The notes under the pieces were generated by a model, which saw only the letters and a list, made by a program, of their open reading frames with translations, did not search any database and was not told where the DNA came from. Positions 1 through 8,251 of a DNA stretch of 64,000 bases are shown piece after piece. The translations under genes and the position numbers were made by a program. The stretch spans positions 248,001 to 312,000 of the forward strand of contig CALLUS010000002.1 of assembly GCA_938010435.1 (NCBI GenBank), given 5' to 3'. Every line of letters starts with the position of its first letter. Position 1 is the first letter of the stretch. This DNA comes from an uncultured Rhizobiaceae group bacterium (GTDB lineage Bacteria; Pseudomonadota; Alphaproteobacteria; Rhizobiales; Rhizobiaceae).

Positions 1-197
1 AACAGTGAGAAGATGCCGAGGGCCTCTGTCACCGCAAAGCCGAAGATCAGACGACCGAATTGGCCGTCAGCCGCTGAAGGGTTACGCAGAGCGCCTGATA
101 GATAACTACCGAACATGTTGCCGAGGCCAATGCCTACGCCGCCCATGCCAAGGCATGCGATGCCTGCGCCGATTGCTTTTGCTGCTTCTACTTCCAT
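1..197 (-). CDS. atpE: ATP synthase F0 subunit c, 3' end outside the window
   Basis: The protein forms the proton-carrying c-ring of F0 in the inner membrane. The first 65 residues are visible. They show the glycine-rich first transmembrane helix ([17 protein letters not shown]), the polar loop RNPSA, and the second helix carrying the proton-binding carboxylate, Glu58, in [10 protein letters not shown]. The ATG complements 195-197 and follows an AAGGAA ribosome binding site. The reading frame continues past base 1, so the last part of helix 2 is missing here. It lies directly downstream of atpB, as in the usual alphaproteobacterial atpI-atpB-atpE order. Confidence 0.95.
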   Translation of the reverse strand, partial: MEVEAAKAIGAGIACLGMGGVGIGLGNMFGSYLSGALRNPSAADGQFGRLIFGFAVTEALGIFSL

Positions 198-241
198 AAT
201 GTGTTCCTTGTCAGAAGTGAAAGTTTAAAGGTGAATGTCTC

Positions 242-1030
242 TTAGTGAGATGGGTGAATTGCGTCGTTGATATACATGCAGGTCAAAATCGCGAAGACAT
301 AAGCCTGAAGGAAAGCAACTAGAAATTCCAGTCCGGTCAGAGCCACTGCAAAAGCAAGCGGCAAGATCGCACCAATTACGCCTCCGAGACCCAATCCACT
401 CAAACTCACAACAAAGCCAGCGAACACTTTCAAAGTGATGTGGCCCGCAAGAACGTTAGCGAATAGACGTACGGAAAGACTGATTGGGCGTGAGAGGAAA
501 GAAATAACCTCAATCAGCACCACAACGGGAATAAGAACGCCGGGAACGCCCGATGGGACAAATAGCTTTAAAAAGCCAAGTCCGTTCTTATAGAAACCAT
601 AGACGATAACCATGCCAATGACACCAAACGCGAGAGCGGCAGTGACAACGATGTGGCTGGTGATCGTAAAGAAGTAAGGGAACATGCCAAACAGATTGGC
701 AACAAGAATGAATGTGAACAGTGAAAACACGATTGGGAAGAACTTCATGCCTTCCGAACCTGCACTGTCTCGCAACAACCCTGCGACAAACTCATAGAGC
801 ATCTCGGAGATTGACTGCAAACGACTTGGAATAAGCCCACGACCAGACGTCGTGAAAATCAGAAACGCTGCAGAAGCAGCAACAGTCGCCACCATGAACA
901 ACGAAGAGTTGGTGAACGAAATATCATAACCGCCAACATCAAGCTGGAGCAGTTTGGAAATATTAAACTGGCTGATCGGGTCGTTTGCCACCGTGGCCTC
1001 GTCTTCTTCAAAATGACCCGTAAAGGCCAT
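242..1030 (-). CDS. atpB: ATP synthase F0 subunit a
   Basis: This 262-aa inner-membrane protein provides the proton half-channels of F0. It has five to six hydrophobic segments. The family signature around the essential arginine is present as [14 protein letters not shown], with Arg188 as the residue that faces the c-ring carboxylate. The C-terminal helix [25 protein letters not shown] is also typical of subunit a. Length is normal for alphaproteobacteria. It sits between atpI (upstream, 114 bp gap) and atpE (downstream, 44 bp gap) on the same strand, so the three are probably one transcript. An overlapping shorter frame on the same strand is a shadow. Confidence 0.97.
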   Translation of the reverse strand: MAFTGHFEEDEATVANDPISQFNISKLLQLDVGGYDISFTNSSLFMVATVAASAAFLIFTTSGRGLIPSRLQSISEMLYEFVAGLLRDSAGSEGMKFFPIVFSLFTFILVANLFGMFPYFFTITSHIVVTAALAFGVIGMVIVYGFYKNGLGFLKLFVPSGVPGVLIPVVVLIEVISFLSRPISLSVRLFANVLAGHITLKVFAGFVVSLSGLGLGGVIGAILPLAFAVALTGLEFLVAFLQAYVFAILTCMYINDAIHPSH

Positions 1031-1144
1031 GCGTTTATATTTGTTCGCAACTTATGTTGCAGCGAAGGTCGTTTGGCACAGATTGGGGTCCAGGCTCAAG
1101 GCCATTTTACCAATTTTAAGCCAGATTCAATGTTCTTTTTTCAT

Positions 1145-1573
1145 TTACTCGTCTGAGACCCGATTATCGACCTTCTTTTGTTGATCTTGAACCGTTTTCA
1201 AACTCATTTCAGATTCAGCAACCATTCCGGAAGCACGAAGCACGTTTAAAACAGCGGCTGCAAAGCCAAGCAAAAGGAAGATTATAAGGCCCCATGGCGA
1301 GGTTTCGAAAAACTTGTCGATCGCATAGCCGATTCCGCCACCAACTACAACGCCTGCAATGAATTCTGAACTTAGACGAAAGGCTTGTGCGATGCCTGCT
1401 TTGCTATGAGCTCTTTGGGCGCGCAATTGTTCGTCACGCTGTGCTTCAGCTGCCATACCATCAGGCCCATCAAGGTTAGACTTCAAGCGCTCTAGGCGCT
1501 TGGCAAGGTCTTCATCCTTGGGCTGACCGTTGGTAGATTGGTCATCATTGGATTGGTCAGGCATTTTTGACAC
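1145..1573 (-). CDS. atpI: ATP synthase protein I
   Basis: AtpI is a small membrane protein at the head of F0 operons, thought to help assemble the c-ring or import Mg2+. The 142-aa product has a charged, glutamine- and aspartate-rich N-terminus of about 75 residues. Two transmembrane helices follow: one around EFIAGVVVGGGIGYAID and one around WGLIIFLLLGFAAAVLNVLRA. This is the AtpZ/AtpI arrangement, and the GxGIGYxxD pattern of the first helix is typical of the family. The C-terminal tail is charged. Its position directly upstream of atpB supports the call. Confidence 0.9.
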   Translation of the reverse strand: MSKMPDQSNDDQSTNGQPKDEDLAKRLERLKSNLDGPDGMAAEAQRDEQLRAQRAHSKAGIAQAFRLSSEFIAGVVVGGGIGYAIDKFFETSPWGLIIFLLLGFAAAVLNVLRASGMVAESEMSLKTVQDQQKKVDNRVSDE

Positions 1574-1659
1574 CGATATGAGAAAACCGCGCGCGAAAAG
1601 GCCGCACGCAGTCGCGGTGTATCATGATGATGTGAAAGCCGAAAGGCTGAGTTGTGATT

Positions 1660-2973
1660 CTAGCTCCAGCCACCGCCATAGGTGCGGTAGAAGATGTGAC
1701 GACCGATCTTGGTCATCTTCTTCATGCTGCGGCGCCAGCGCGGCCATACATAGTCGGCATGGTAATGGCTGGAAGAGCCAACACTTCTCAACCAATATTT
1801 GCCGTCGATGGCACCATTGGCAACCTTTGCTGCCACTCTCCAGTGCTTTTTAGACTTAACGGTGTCACGAATTCCATCGCATGCGAATGAGAACTGGCAA
1901 GCATTGCGCTTCCATTTATTCTGATAGACCACGCCGCATACTGAATTTGGATAAGCTGGGTTTTTCACGCGATTGAGAATCACTTGAGCAACAGCTTTTT
2001 GACCTTTTACAGGTTCGCCTCGTGCTTCAAAATACACGCCGACAGCCAAACACTGGCGTTCATTGCGCGAGAAAGCGTGTTTTGGAAGCTTTTTGGCGGC
2101 CCATTTATGGTCACCACGAGCAAGGCGAATTATGCTTCTGTTCTTTTTGCCTTTTATTGATGGGCGAAGTACAGCGGAGAACGCGCTTGCTATGTCGCGC
2201 TCTTGGGGCGCATAGGCAGAAACGGTTGAACCGGTTGTGAAGCTGTCTTCAGCTTTGTTTTGTTTTTTGACCTTCTCAAACACTGTCGCCATCAATCGGG
2301 CTGCTGCGCGGGCTTGTTGAAGCTGACCTTGTTCCAAGCGTAAACGAATCGCACCGTTGAGTGGTGTCTTTTCTACATCAGCAAGGTCTGCAACTTGCGC
2401 CGTTGTCTCTTCAACTGCTGCTGTCGTTGGGCGAAATGTCTGCGCCAGCGCTATAAGATTGGTTGAAACATGTTCTGTTTTTTGAAGACTGGCATTCTGC
2501 GACACGCTGCCGGTAACAACGGTGTCCGCTTTCAACATGGCCCAACTGGCTTGTTGAACATTAAAAGCATCTTCTTTGGCAGCAAAAACGCGGTCGCCCA
2601 TCAAGCTATCGCTAACTTCAATGCTGGTCAAAACCTCAGTGGGTTCTGTTTCACCATAAGAATGTAACAGGTTGGCAGTTTTAACAGCCACGCGATGTGA
2701 AAGCACCGGTTTGCTGACAACATCACTATCGACATTGATATTTGTGGAAAGCCGGGTTTCAATTTTATTGTGGGAGGACCCAACAGGGACGTCCACAAAA
2801 CGAGCCAGCCATCGAGGGCCATCACTGGCATCTGTGCCAGTCATCTCTGCTATGTCTTGAAATGAAACCGCAGTGGTTGTTGCAATAATTGCAGCTACCG
2901 CCAACCCGGTGGTCATGAGTTTATTAGACATAGAAGCCCGAAATTTTCCCGCAGATTTAACGGAAGTACGCAT
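1660..2973 (-). CDS. SleB-type cell wall hydrolase, membrane-anchored
   Basis: The protein is predicted to cleave peptidoglycan. The C-terminal ~130 residues match the Hydrolase_2 (SleB) domain. This has the core RQCLAVGVYFEARGEP containing the likely catalytic Glu, followed by GQKAVAQVILNRV, the Cys-containing segment CGVVYQN and CQFSFACDG. The N-terminus has one hydrophobic segment (about residues 19-36), which would place the enzyme in the periplasm as a signal anchor. A long Thr/Val/Ala-rich linker without recognised domains lies between. The start at 2973 was chosen because GGAG precedes it; a second ATG at 2931 is possible. In alphaproteobacteria such enzymes are associated with wall remodelling. 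The specific role here is unknown. Confidence 0.88.
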   Translation of the reverse strand: MRTSVKSAGKFRASMSNKLMTTGLAVAAIIATTTAVSFQDIAEMTGTDASDGPRWLARFVDVPVGSSHNKIETRLSTNINVDSDVVSKPVLSHRVAVKTANLLHSYGETEPTEVLTSIEVSDSLMGDRVFAAKEDAFNVQQASWAMLKADTVVTGSVSQNASLQKTEHVSTNLIALAQTFRPTTAAVEETTAQVADLADVEKTPLNGAIRLRLEQGQLQQARAAARLMATVFEKVKKQNKAEDSFTTGSTVSAYAPQERDIASAFSAVLRPSIKGKKNRSIIRLARGDHKWAAKKLPKHAFSRNERQCLAVGVYFEARGEPVKGQKAVAQVILNRVKNPAYPNSVCGVVYQNKWKRNACQFSFACDGIRDTVKSKKHWRVAAKVANGAIDGKYWLRSVGSSSHYHADYVWPRWRRSMKKMTKIGRHIFYRTYGGGWS

Positions 2974-3108
2974 TACTTAACTCCACCAATTTGCCGGAGC
3001 AGCAAACTCAAACAGAATTTGCAGTACACCCAGCCTGTTGATGAAAATGATGCGTTAACCTTGATTCTTCGTTAACAGCAGACCGTCAATCGAGAAATTT
3101 TGGCAAAT

Positions 3109-4560
3109 TTATTTCGATGTATTGCGCTTGCGGTTACCATACGGATTGTCCGTCTTACGTAAGAACATGCGCAACGGCACGCCCGGCAACTCAAATGTGT
3201 TGCGCAAATCGTTGAGCAAATAGCGCTCATAAGACGCCGGCAAGCCTTCAGGACGTGTGCATTGAGCAACAAATGTCGGCGGGCGCGATTTGGCTTGGGT
3301 GATATATTTAAACCGAATACGACGACCGGACACAGCAGGCGGCGGGTGATAAGCCTGCACCTCGTCCAACCAACGGTTCAACCGGGATGTGGACACACGC
3401 TTGTTCCACACTTTATCCGTTGCGATAACGGCTTCCATGAGACGATCAAGTCCTTTGCCCGTCTGCCCTGACAAAGTGACTGTTTGAACGCCGCGAATTT
3501 GAGGCAGCAGACGCTCGGTCTTTTCATGGAGGTCTTTGAGAACCTTCTGTTTGTCTTCCACCAAGTCCCATTTGTTGAACGCAATGACAGGAGCCCTGCC
3601 CTCACGCGCAATGAGATCAACAATGTGCAAATCCTGTTTTTCAAACGGGATGGTTGCATCAAAAACGATGATAACGATCTCGGCATATTGAATGGCGCGA
3701 AGGGCATCGGCCACGGAAAGCTTTTCAAGCTTTTCCTGAACCCGCGCTTTGCGGCGCATGCCAGCCGTGTCAAACAGTTTGATAGAACGACCCTGCCATT
3801 CCCAATCAACAGAAATACTATCACGGGTGATCCCCGCTTCCGGACCAGTCAGCATACGATCCTCGCCGAGCATTTGATTGATCATGGTCGACTTGCCAGC
3901 ATTGGGGCGGCCAACGATGCAAATTTTCAACGGACGCGTGTTGTCGTATTCCGGTTCGAGTTCATCATCGTCATCTGCTTCGAATTCTTCAGGATTGAAG
4001 GGCGCGTCGAATTCTTCTTCTTCCACCTGCATGGAAGGCGCGGTGACATTTCCAAATGCGATATCTTCACCAACAGCTTCAACCAAAGCATCACGCAGGT
4101 CGACCATACCTTCACCGTGCTCCGCAGAAATAGGAACAGGTTCGCCAAAGCCCATAGAATATGCTTCGTAATAACCGTCATCGCCTTTGCGGCCTTCGAC
4201 TTTATTCGCGACCAGTATCACCGGCTTGCCAGCACGACGCAGCATAGTTGCAAAACTCTTGTCCAAGGGCGTTACACCTGCGCGGGCATCAATGAGAAAA
4301 AGTGTGACATCAGCTTCCACGATCGCCTGTTCCGTCTGGTCACGCATACGACCTTCAAGCGATGTGTCAGCTGCCTCTTCAAGGCCTGCTGTATCGATAA
4401 CAGTAAACTTGATGTCGCCAATGCGCGCTGCACCCGGGCGACGGTCTCTGGTGACACCGGGTTGATCATCAACCAAGGCCAAGCGCTTGCCAACCAAACG
4501 GTTGAACAACGTTGATTTGCCCACGTTGGGTCGACCCGCAATTGCGACTGTGAATGTCAT
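3109..4560 (-). CDS. der: GTPase Der (EngA), 50S ribosome assembly
   Basis: Der is an essential double GTPase that acts in 50S subunit maturation. The first G domain has Walker [10 protein letters not shown] (residues 9-17), DTAGLEE and NKVE (119-122). The second has GRPNAGKST (217-225), [11 protein letters not shown] and NKWD. The C-terminal KH-like domain ends in a basic tail, [18 protein letters not shown]. The linker between the G domains (about 180-206) is very acidic and longer than in E. coli, which is common in alphaproteobacteria. Total length of 483 aa is normal. The TPR gene lies 42 bp upstream, so the two are probably co-transcribed. Confidence 0.97.
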   Translation of the reverse strand: MTFTVAIAGRPNVGKSTLFNRLVGKRLALVDDQPGVTRDRRPGAARIGDIKFTVIDTAGLEEAADTSLEGRMRDQTEQAIVEADVTLFLIDARAGVTPLDKSFATMLRRAGKPVILVANKVEGRKGDDGYYEAYSMGFGEPVPISAEHGEGMVDLRDALVEAVGEDIAFGNVTAPSMQVEEEEFDAPFNPEEFEADDDDELEPEYDNTRPLKICIVGRPNAGKSTMINQMLGEDRMLTGPEAGITRDSISVDWEWQGRSIKLFDTAGMRRKARVQEKLEKLSVADALRAIQYAEIVIIVFDATIPFEKQDLHIVDLIAREGRAPVIAFNKWDLVEDKQKVLKDLHEKTERLLPQIRGVQTVTLSGQTGKGLDRLMEAVIATDKVWNKRVSTSRLNRWLDEVQAYHPPPAVSGRRIRFKYITQAKSRPPTFVAQCTRPEGLPASYERYLLNDLRNTFELPGVPLRMFLRKTDNPYGNRKRNTSK

Positions 4561-4602
4561 TGTTCAGCCCTTCGGCTTTGCAGCGAAAATCCGCTACTCG
4601 AT

Positions 4603-5280
4603 TTATTGGTTTTCGCGAACAGGACCGCCTTGGGACGAAATCAAACCCAACATCACGGTGACACGCTGCCTCATATTCGATGGTGTTTCAGAATCTTTAG
4701 CCAATTCTTCAAACTGCTCAAACGACTTCTCAAGGTCTCCAGCCTTGAAGTGTGCAAGTCCTAAAGCTTCACGCGCAGACGGCAAATAAGCACTGCCCGG
4801 CCCCATAAGTGGCGAAACCCTGCTGTCAACATCTGCAACCGATCCTGTATCAACCAAGATCATGGCAGCCCGAATACGCGAGATCGAACGAAAGTTTTCA
4901 TCAGCGGCAGTGTCGGCAATTATAGCGTCAAATGTTTCTACAGCTTTTTCAGAATCACCCTTTTTATGGAGTTCAACAGCAAGACGCATTTTGGCGGTCA
5001 CTTGATAGGCTGCAGACCCTTCAGATTCGATCTTGCCGAACGCAGCGATCGCTTCATCAGTCTTCCCATCAGTCGACAGACGCACAGCTTCCATAAAAGC
5101 GTCGCCATTTGCAGCAGCGGTTTGAGCCGATGAATACTCATAATAGCGATAGCCAGCGACACCTATAACGACTGCAACTGCCCCAGCAATTATCAGTTTG
5201 CCGTATTTTGACCAAAAGTTCTGCAATTGCTCATTGCGAAGCTCTTCTTCTACTTCGCGGATAAATGAATCGTCTGACAT
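4603..5280 (-). CDS. Membrane-anchored TPR protein, YfgM-like
   Basis: The 225-aa product starts with a charged segment (EVEEELRNEQLQNFWSKYGK) followed by one transmembrane helix, LIIAGAVAVVIGVAGYRYY. The periplasmic part is made of helical TPR-like repeats. This is the layout of the tetratricopeptide family (TPR_21/YfgM) usually found beside der or bamB in proteobacteria. YfgM in E. coli associates with the SecYEG translocon and PpiD. The same function here is an inference from fold and location. The stop is 42 bp before der, which suggests an operon. Confidence 0.85.
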   Translation of the reverse strand: MSDDSFIREVEEELRNEQLQNFWSKYGKLIIAGAVAVVIGVAGYRYYEYSSAQTAAANGDAFMEAVRLSTDGKTDEAIAAFGKIESEGSAAYQVTAKMRLAVELHKKGDSEKAVETFDAIIADTAADENFRSISRIRAAMILVDTGSVADVDSRVSPLMGPGSAYLPSAREALGLAHFKAGDLEKSFEQFEELAKDSETPSNMRQRVTVMLGLISSQGGPVRENQ

Positions 5281-5419
5281 GGATATGTGTCGCTCTATTG
5301 AAACACTGAACTTGTTGGCGCGTTTCTACATGAAATTTTAAAATAAGTAAGGGGGCAGGATATCAAACAGGGGTGGCGCCAAACAGCTAGCGACCACTTC
5401 ACAGATTGAACGACGCGCC

Positions 5420-5434
5420 CTATTCCCACTCAAT
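5420..5434. other. Left attachment site of the guaA element
   Basis: Read on the minus strand, this 15-bp site is ATTGAGTGGGAATAG, which encodes the Ile-Glu-Trp-Glu-stop ending of GuaA. It matches the guaA stop region at 12768-12782 in 14 of 15 positions; the only difference is the synonymous Glu codon GAA/GAG. It is therefore the displaced original 3' end of guaA, or its equivalent from the element. It marks the left boundary of a 7.35-kb insertion. Confidence 0.88.
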
Positions 5435-5453
5435 AAAAGCGTAAGTGTAAAAC

Positions 5454-5472
5454 ATTGATTTATATGGCATTT
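5454..5472 (+). repeat. 19-bp direct repeat, copy 1
   Basis: The sequence ATTGATTTATATGGCATTT occurs here and again at 10538-10556 in the same orientation, with different flanking bases. Copy 2 lies just upstream of the small tyrosine recombinase gene, the usual position of a recombinase's own target site. The two copies enclose 5.08 kb containing the Wzz-like, Trp-rich, AAA+ and hairpin-array regions. Use as a recombination site is an inference. Confidence 0.75.
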
Positions 5473-5480
5473 ATTTTCAC

Positions 5481-5500
5481 TTTCTAACAAGTTCCTAACT
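5481..5500 (+). repeat. Candidate integrase arm site, left (P' arm)
   Basis: The sequence matches TTTCTAACAAGTTNCTAACT, which also occurs at 12710-12729 (19 of 20 identical, same orientation). In the circularised element the two copies would flank the att core at about 47 and 39 bp. That is the placement expected of integrase arm-type binding sites. Shorter TTTCTAAC units occur at 12647-12654 and 12659-12666 at the other end. Confidence 0.6.
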
Positions 5501-5583
5501 TATCCACTCATTAGCAAGTACGAAGGGAACTATTGAAACTTAATAGTATCAATGTGTTAGTGAAAAGGCGATTGAAAGGTTTC

Positions 5584-6258
5584 TTACGCTTTAGCCAACT
5601 GCTCTTTACGCTTAGTCATAGCATTGCGGACAAGAATGAAGAACACACCAATCATCCCACCTAACACAACTGACAAAGCGAGTATCAACGGCACTTTAGG
5701 TGAGGACTTAACAACAGAAACTGAGCCAAAAGTGATAGCACTCTGCCCATTATCTATCGACTGAATCACTCTTTTGGCGTTCAACATATTTGTTGCGACT
5801 CTTTCTGTGCTCAACAAAGCGTCTGTTAGTTCAGTCTGTATAAGAGCAAGTTCAGTTGTTGCTTCTACAAACATTTCAGTAGTTAGCGCTGTGCTTGCTT
5901 GCTCTATTTGGACTTCGTAGTCACTTTGCTCCAAAGGAGACATTGTTGATAAAGATAACGTTGAACTCTTTTTTTCTTTACTCCAACTATCTCCTAACAA
6001 AGAGATAAAACGCTTAACCGCTTCTGACTCCATACAACCAATATTACTGCCGCAAATCTGTTGAGCACTAACAGAATAGACATTAGGAGTGTATGGAACT
6101 GAAACATCATATTTTGGTTGAGCGACTTGCGAATAACCAAATCCGATCAACGTTGCCAACGCTACGAACGCACTGATTAGCCACTTGCCATCCCATAACG
6201 TTTCAAAAAACTCAAACAAGTCGATTTCATCATCGTAAGTTGGACGAACTTCAGACAT
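5584..6258 (-). CDS. Wzz-like chain-length determinant protein
   Basis: The 224-aa product has the two-helix plan of polysaccharide co-polymerases of the Wzz family, which sit in the inner membrane and set the chain length of O-antigen or other surface polysaccharide. The N-terminal DEIDLFEFFETLWDGKW precedes the first helix (LISAFVALATLIGFGYS), and then comes the family-like AQPKYDVSVPY. The middle is a predicted helical periplasmic domain. The second helix, VPLILALSVVLGGMIGVFFILV, lies near the basic C-terminus. The start at 6258 has a strong GGAGGGG ribosome binding site; a longer frame upstream lacks one. It overlaps the 47-aa gene by one base (TAATG). It is the last gene of a three-gene operon in the element. 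A role in modifying the host surface is inferred. Confidence 0.72.
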   Translation of the reverse strand: MSEVRPTYDDEIDLFEFFETLWDGKWLISAFVALATLIGFGYSQVAQPKYDVSVPYTPNVYSVSAQQICGSNIGCMESEAVKRFISLLGDSWSKEKKSSTLSLSTMSPLEQSDYEVQIEQASTALTTEMFVEATTELALIQTELTDALLSTERVATNMLNAKRVIQSIDNGQSAITFGSVSVVKSSPKVPLILALSVVLGGMIGVFFILVRNAMTKRKEQLAKA

Positions 6259-6401
6259 TACAGCCCCTCCATCATTACTAGTGCTAAAGCGTAGATTGAA
6301 GCGGCACACCCCACCAAAATCAAAGCAATGAAGATTTTGGCTCCCCACGTGTAACGTGTTGATTTGCCTACATTATTGGGGGAGGTGGAGATTTGAGTCA
6401 T
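6258..6401 (-). CDS. 47-aa single-helix membrane peptide
   Basis: This short frame starts at an ATG complementing 6399-6401 and ends in a TAA that shares its last base with the start of the Wzz-like gene (TAATG). That overlap points to translational coupling. The product has a polar N-terminus of about 20 residues with basic K and R residues, then a hydrophobic stretch (AKIFIALILVGCAASIYALA) long enough to span the membrane, and a short tail. No family is recognised. It may be a partner or regulator of the Wzz-like protein, which is inference from position only. Its ribosome binding site is weak. Confidence 0.6.
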   Translation of the reverse strand: MTQISTSPNNVGKSTRYTWGAKIFIALILVGCAASIYALALVMMEGL

Positions 6402-6463
6402 AATAATAGTCCGAAAATCAATTAGTTAGGCATAAATCTATACCTTAAAGCCAACATTGTAAA

Positions 6464-7231
6464 CTAAGGAAAAACACCTTTCACTACATTAGAGATAGCA
6501 TCTACAGCAACCTTCTTCTTCCTACTAACAGCAACAGACACCACCCTTCGCTTGTACGCAACATTCCACTCTTCATCTGTGTTGCGTTGCTCAACCTCTA
6601 TGCCCACTTGCTTCGCCAACGCATAGTTATTCACTTTTGTGCCCTCAGTCTCTGCTTGTTCAATCAAGTCATACAACGCAAATGCTGTTTGAAGACTATC
6701 GATAGCGATTGGCTTTGATAGGCTGTAGCGAGCATTGGAACGGTTTGGATTACGTGTCTGCCTACCCTTCTCAAACTCAATGTGTTTTTTGAAGAGGCGA
6801 TTGAGTGTCTTATCAATGTGTGTTCGTTTCATACCTTTTGAAACACGTATCAACAACTCATCTTCGTCTGCTATCAAACGTTCTGCTGTAGCAACATCCT
6901 CAACCAACTCCACCTTCATTTCTGTCAGTGGTTCAGCAAACAGATACGCACCTTTCGTTTCACTATTGGCAAGTTTCGCATTCCACCACTTAGTAAACGC
7001 TACATACCTATCACCTTCATATCGCACATCACCAAAGTCTTCATACACCTTCAACAACTTCTTTTTCGTTTTAAAACGATTTGCTGAAGGGTTTCCGCAT
7101 AACGCCACATAGTCGTCATTCAGCGTTAGTGCCAACCACCAAAAAAAGTACGGTGATTGCTCTATCTTCCATTTTGTTGGATTCGCATAACTGCCAAACG
7201 TTGGATATTGAGAAATGAAGTAGCGACGCAT
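6464..7231 (-). CDS. Uncharacterised Trp-rich protein of the element
   Basis: The 255-aa product has no function I can name. The N-terminal half carries aromatic motifs: YFFWWLALTLNDDY (about residues 22-35), YEDFGDV, then F-x-KWW and LFAEP. This order resembles uncharacterised proteins I associate with genomic islands of marine proteobacteria, a tentative recollection. The C-terminal half is basic and helical and could bind nucleic acid. The start at 7231 was chosen because AGGT lies upstream and the frame then begins MRRYF; upstream in-frame codons lie in the GATAAC-repeat region. It heads the minus-strand operon with the 47-aa and Wzz-like genes, and is divergent from the 7403 gene. Confidence 0.72.
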   Translation of the reverse strand: MRRYFISQYPTFGSYANPTKWKIEQSPYFFWWLALTLNDDYVALCGNPSANRFKTKKKLLKVYEDFGDVRYEGDRYVAFTKWWNAKLANSETKGAYLFAEPLTEMKVELVEDVATAERLIADEDELLIRVSKGMKRTHIDKTLNRLFKKHIEFEKGRQTRNPNRSNARYSLSKPIAIDSLQTAFALYDLIEQAETEGTKVNNYALAKQVGIEVEQRNTDEEWNVAYKRRVVSVAVSRKKKVAVDAISNVVKGVFP

Positions 7232-7232
7232 T

Positions 7233-7372
7233 GTTATCAACCTAATGTGTTTTGATAAGTGATAACAGAAAGATACCAAAGCGTTATCAATAAACAAACA
7301 AGTTATTTCTCGTTGGAATGATAACAGACGGTTTTGAGAGATACTGATTACATCGTTGAGAACAGCGATAAC
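7233..7372. promoter_or_regulatory. Divergent control region with five GATAAC repeats
   Basis: The space between the divergent operons contains GTTATC or its complement GATAAC at 7233-7238, 7261-7266, 7283-7288, 7320-7325 and 7367-7372, plus a near copy, GATAAG, at 7254-7259. Such clustering in 140 bp suggests binding sites for an element-encoded protein. They could be operators of the two divergent operons or iterons of a replication origin. The AAA+ gene nearby makes both readings possible. No factor is identified. Confidence 0.5.
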
Positions 7373-7402
7373 CACTTAAACAACAGATATGAGGTATCTA
7401 TT

Positions 7403-8251
7403 ATGACTAACGCAAAAGACAATCAGTTGGAAATCAACAAAGCAGTATCAACACTAAAAACTAACCTTAAAAAACTACGCAGTAATGCCACTGAATGGCA
7501 TAACACGCAGTTCAAATCAGCAAACGATAGTTTGTATGCGATGTTTGCTGAACTTTATACATTGTATGAGCAATGTAAAAACAACATTGATGATGATGTC
7601 GAAACGCAAGTACGCAAATACGTTAGCGAAGCGTGTAAGCGTAAAGGCATCAAATTCAAAGCCAAAAAACCAACACTACAAGCACTACTTGTAAAGTACT
7701 TATTCGATGACGGAATTACTGCTGACTGTAAACGTATCAGTTCTTACGTGCGTGTTTTCACACTCTGTACAACATTAGATGAAGTTAACTCTTCAAATAT
7801 CGCCAAATGGATTTCTGAAAGAGGTGGCGTTGAAAATATTCGCCAACAACAAACTAAAAACAGTCTAACGACAAATGAACGTTCTGTTGAAGGGGAAAAA
7901 TTACTCAAATCAGCAGAAGAACAATCTTCGTTTGAAAACGATTTGACGCAAACATATGCGGCAACAAAGACAGACGAAGTAGTTCTATTAGTAGGTATTC
8001 AACAAGCAGATGGTAGCGTTTCAATTCGCCATACTATTTACGGTGAAGAAACCAACAGCAACATCAAAGGAAAAACAGCAATAAGGAATGCGTTAGCGAA
8101 TGTGTACAGCAAACACAAAGAACTTGCTGAAAAAACCGCAAAGCAAAACGAAGCAGAGCAACAGTTGGAAACTGAGGAAGATGCGGCAGAAGAAGCACTA
8201 AACAATAGCAATTCAACAACTGAAAAAGTTGAATTAAAGGAGGCGGCGTAA
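7403..8251 (+). CDS. Hypothetical protein coupled to the AAA+ ATPase
   Basis: The 282-aa product has no recognised family. The N-terminal ~100 residues are helical and polar. The middle (about 200-245) has a compact segment, ADGSVSIRHTIYGEE. The last ~60 residues are a strongly acidic predicted coiled coil rich in E, A and N. The start at 7403 has a GAGG site eight bases upstream; an earlier in-frame ATG at 7334 lies among the GATAAC repeats and is less likely. The stop overlaps the ATG of the AAA+ gene (TAATG), so the two proteins are probably made together and may act as one complex. A replication role is an inference. Confidence 0.7.
   Translation: MTNAKDNQLEINKAVSTLKTNLKKLRSNATEWHNTQFKSANDSLYAMFAELYTLYEQCKNNIDDDVETQVRKYVSEACKRKGIKFKAKKPTLQALLVKYLFDDGITADCKRISSYVRVFTLCTTLDEVNSSNIAKWISERGGVENIRQQQTKNSLTTNERSVEGEKLLKSAEEQSSFENDLTQTYAATKTDEVVLLVGIQQADGSVSIRHTIYGEETNSNIKGKTAIRNALANVYSKHKELAEKTAKQNEAEQQLETEEDAAEEALNNSNSTTEKVELKEAA

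Larger units (their letters stand above)
5281..5583. other. Intergenic junction: left end of the element
   Basis: The first ~140 bases belong to the old chromosome, upstream of the TPR gene and formerly downstream of guaA. The att site is at 5420-5434. Two features follow inside the element. One is a 19-bp sequence, 5454-5472, repeated exactly at 10538-10556. The other is a 20-bp sequence, 5481-5500, repeated with one mismatch at 12710-12729. No convincing open reading frame was found here. Confidence 0.7.

Noticed and set aside
3484-4515. A long open frame of 343 codons on the plus strand
   Set aside because: It is antisense to der, whose motifs are complete; the translated product has no recognisable domain.
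5420-5434. The 15-bp repeat as a transposon target-site duplication
   Set aside because: It is the guaA stop region itself, differs by one synonymous base, and the element has a tyrosine integrase and no transposase or terminal inverted repeats.
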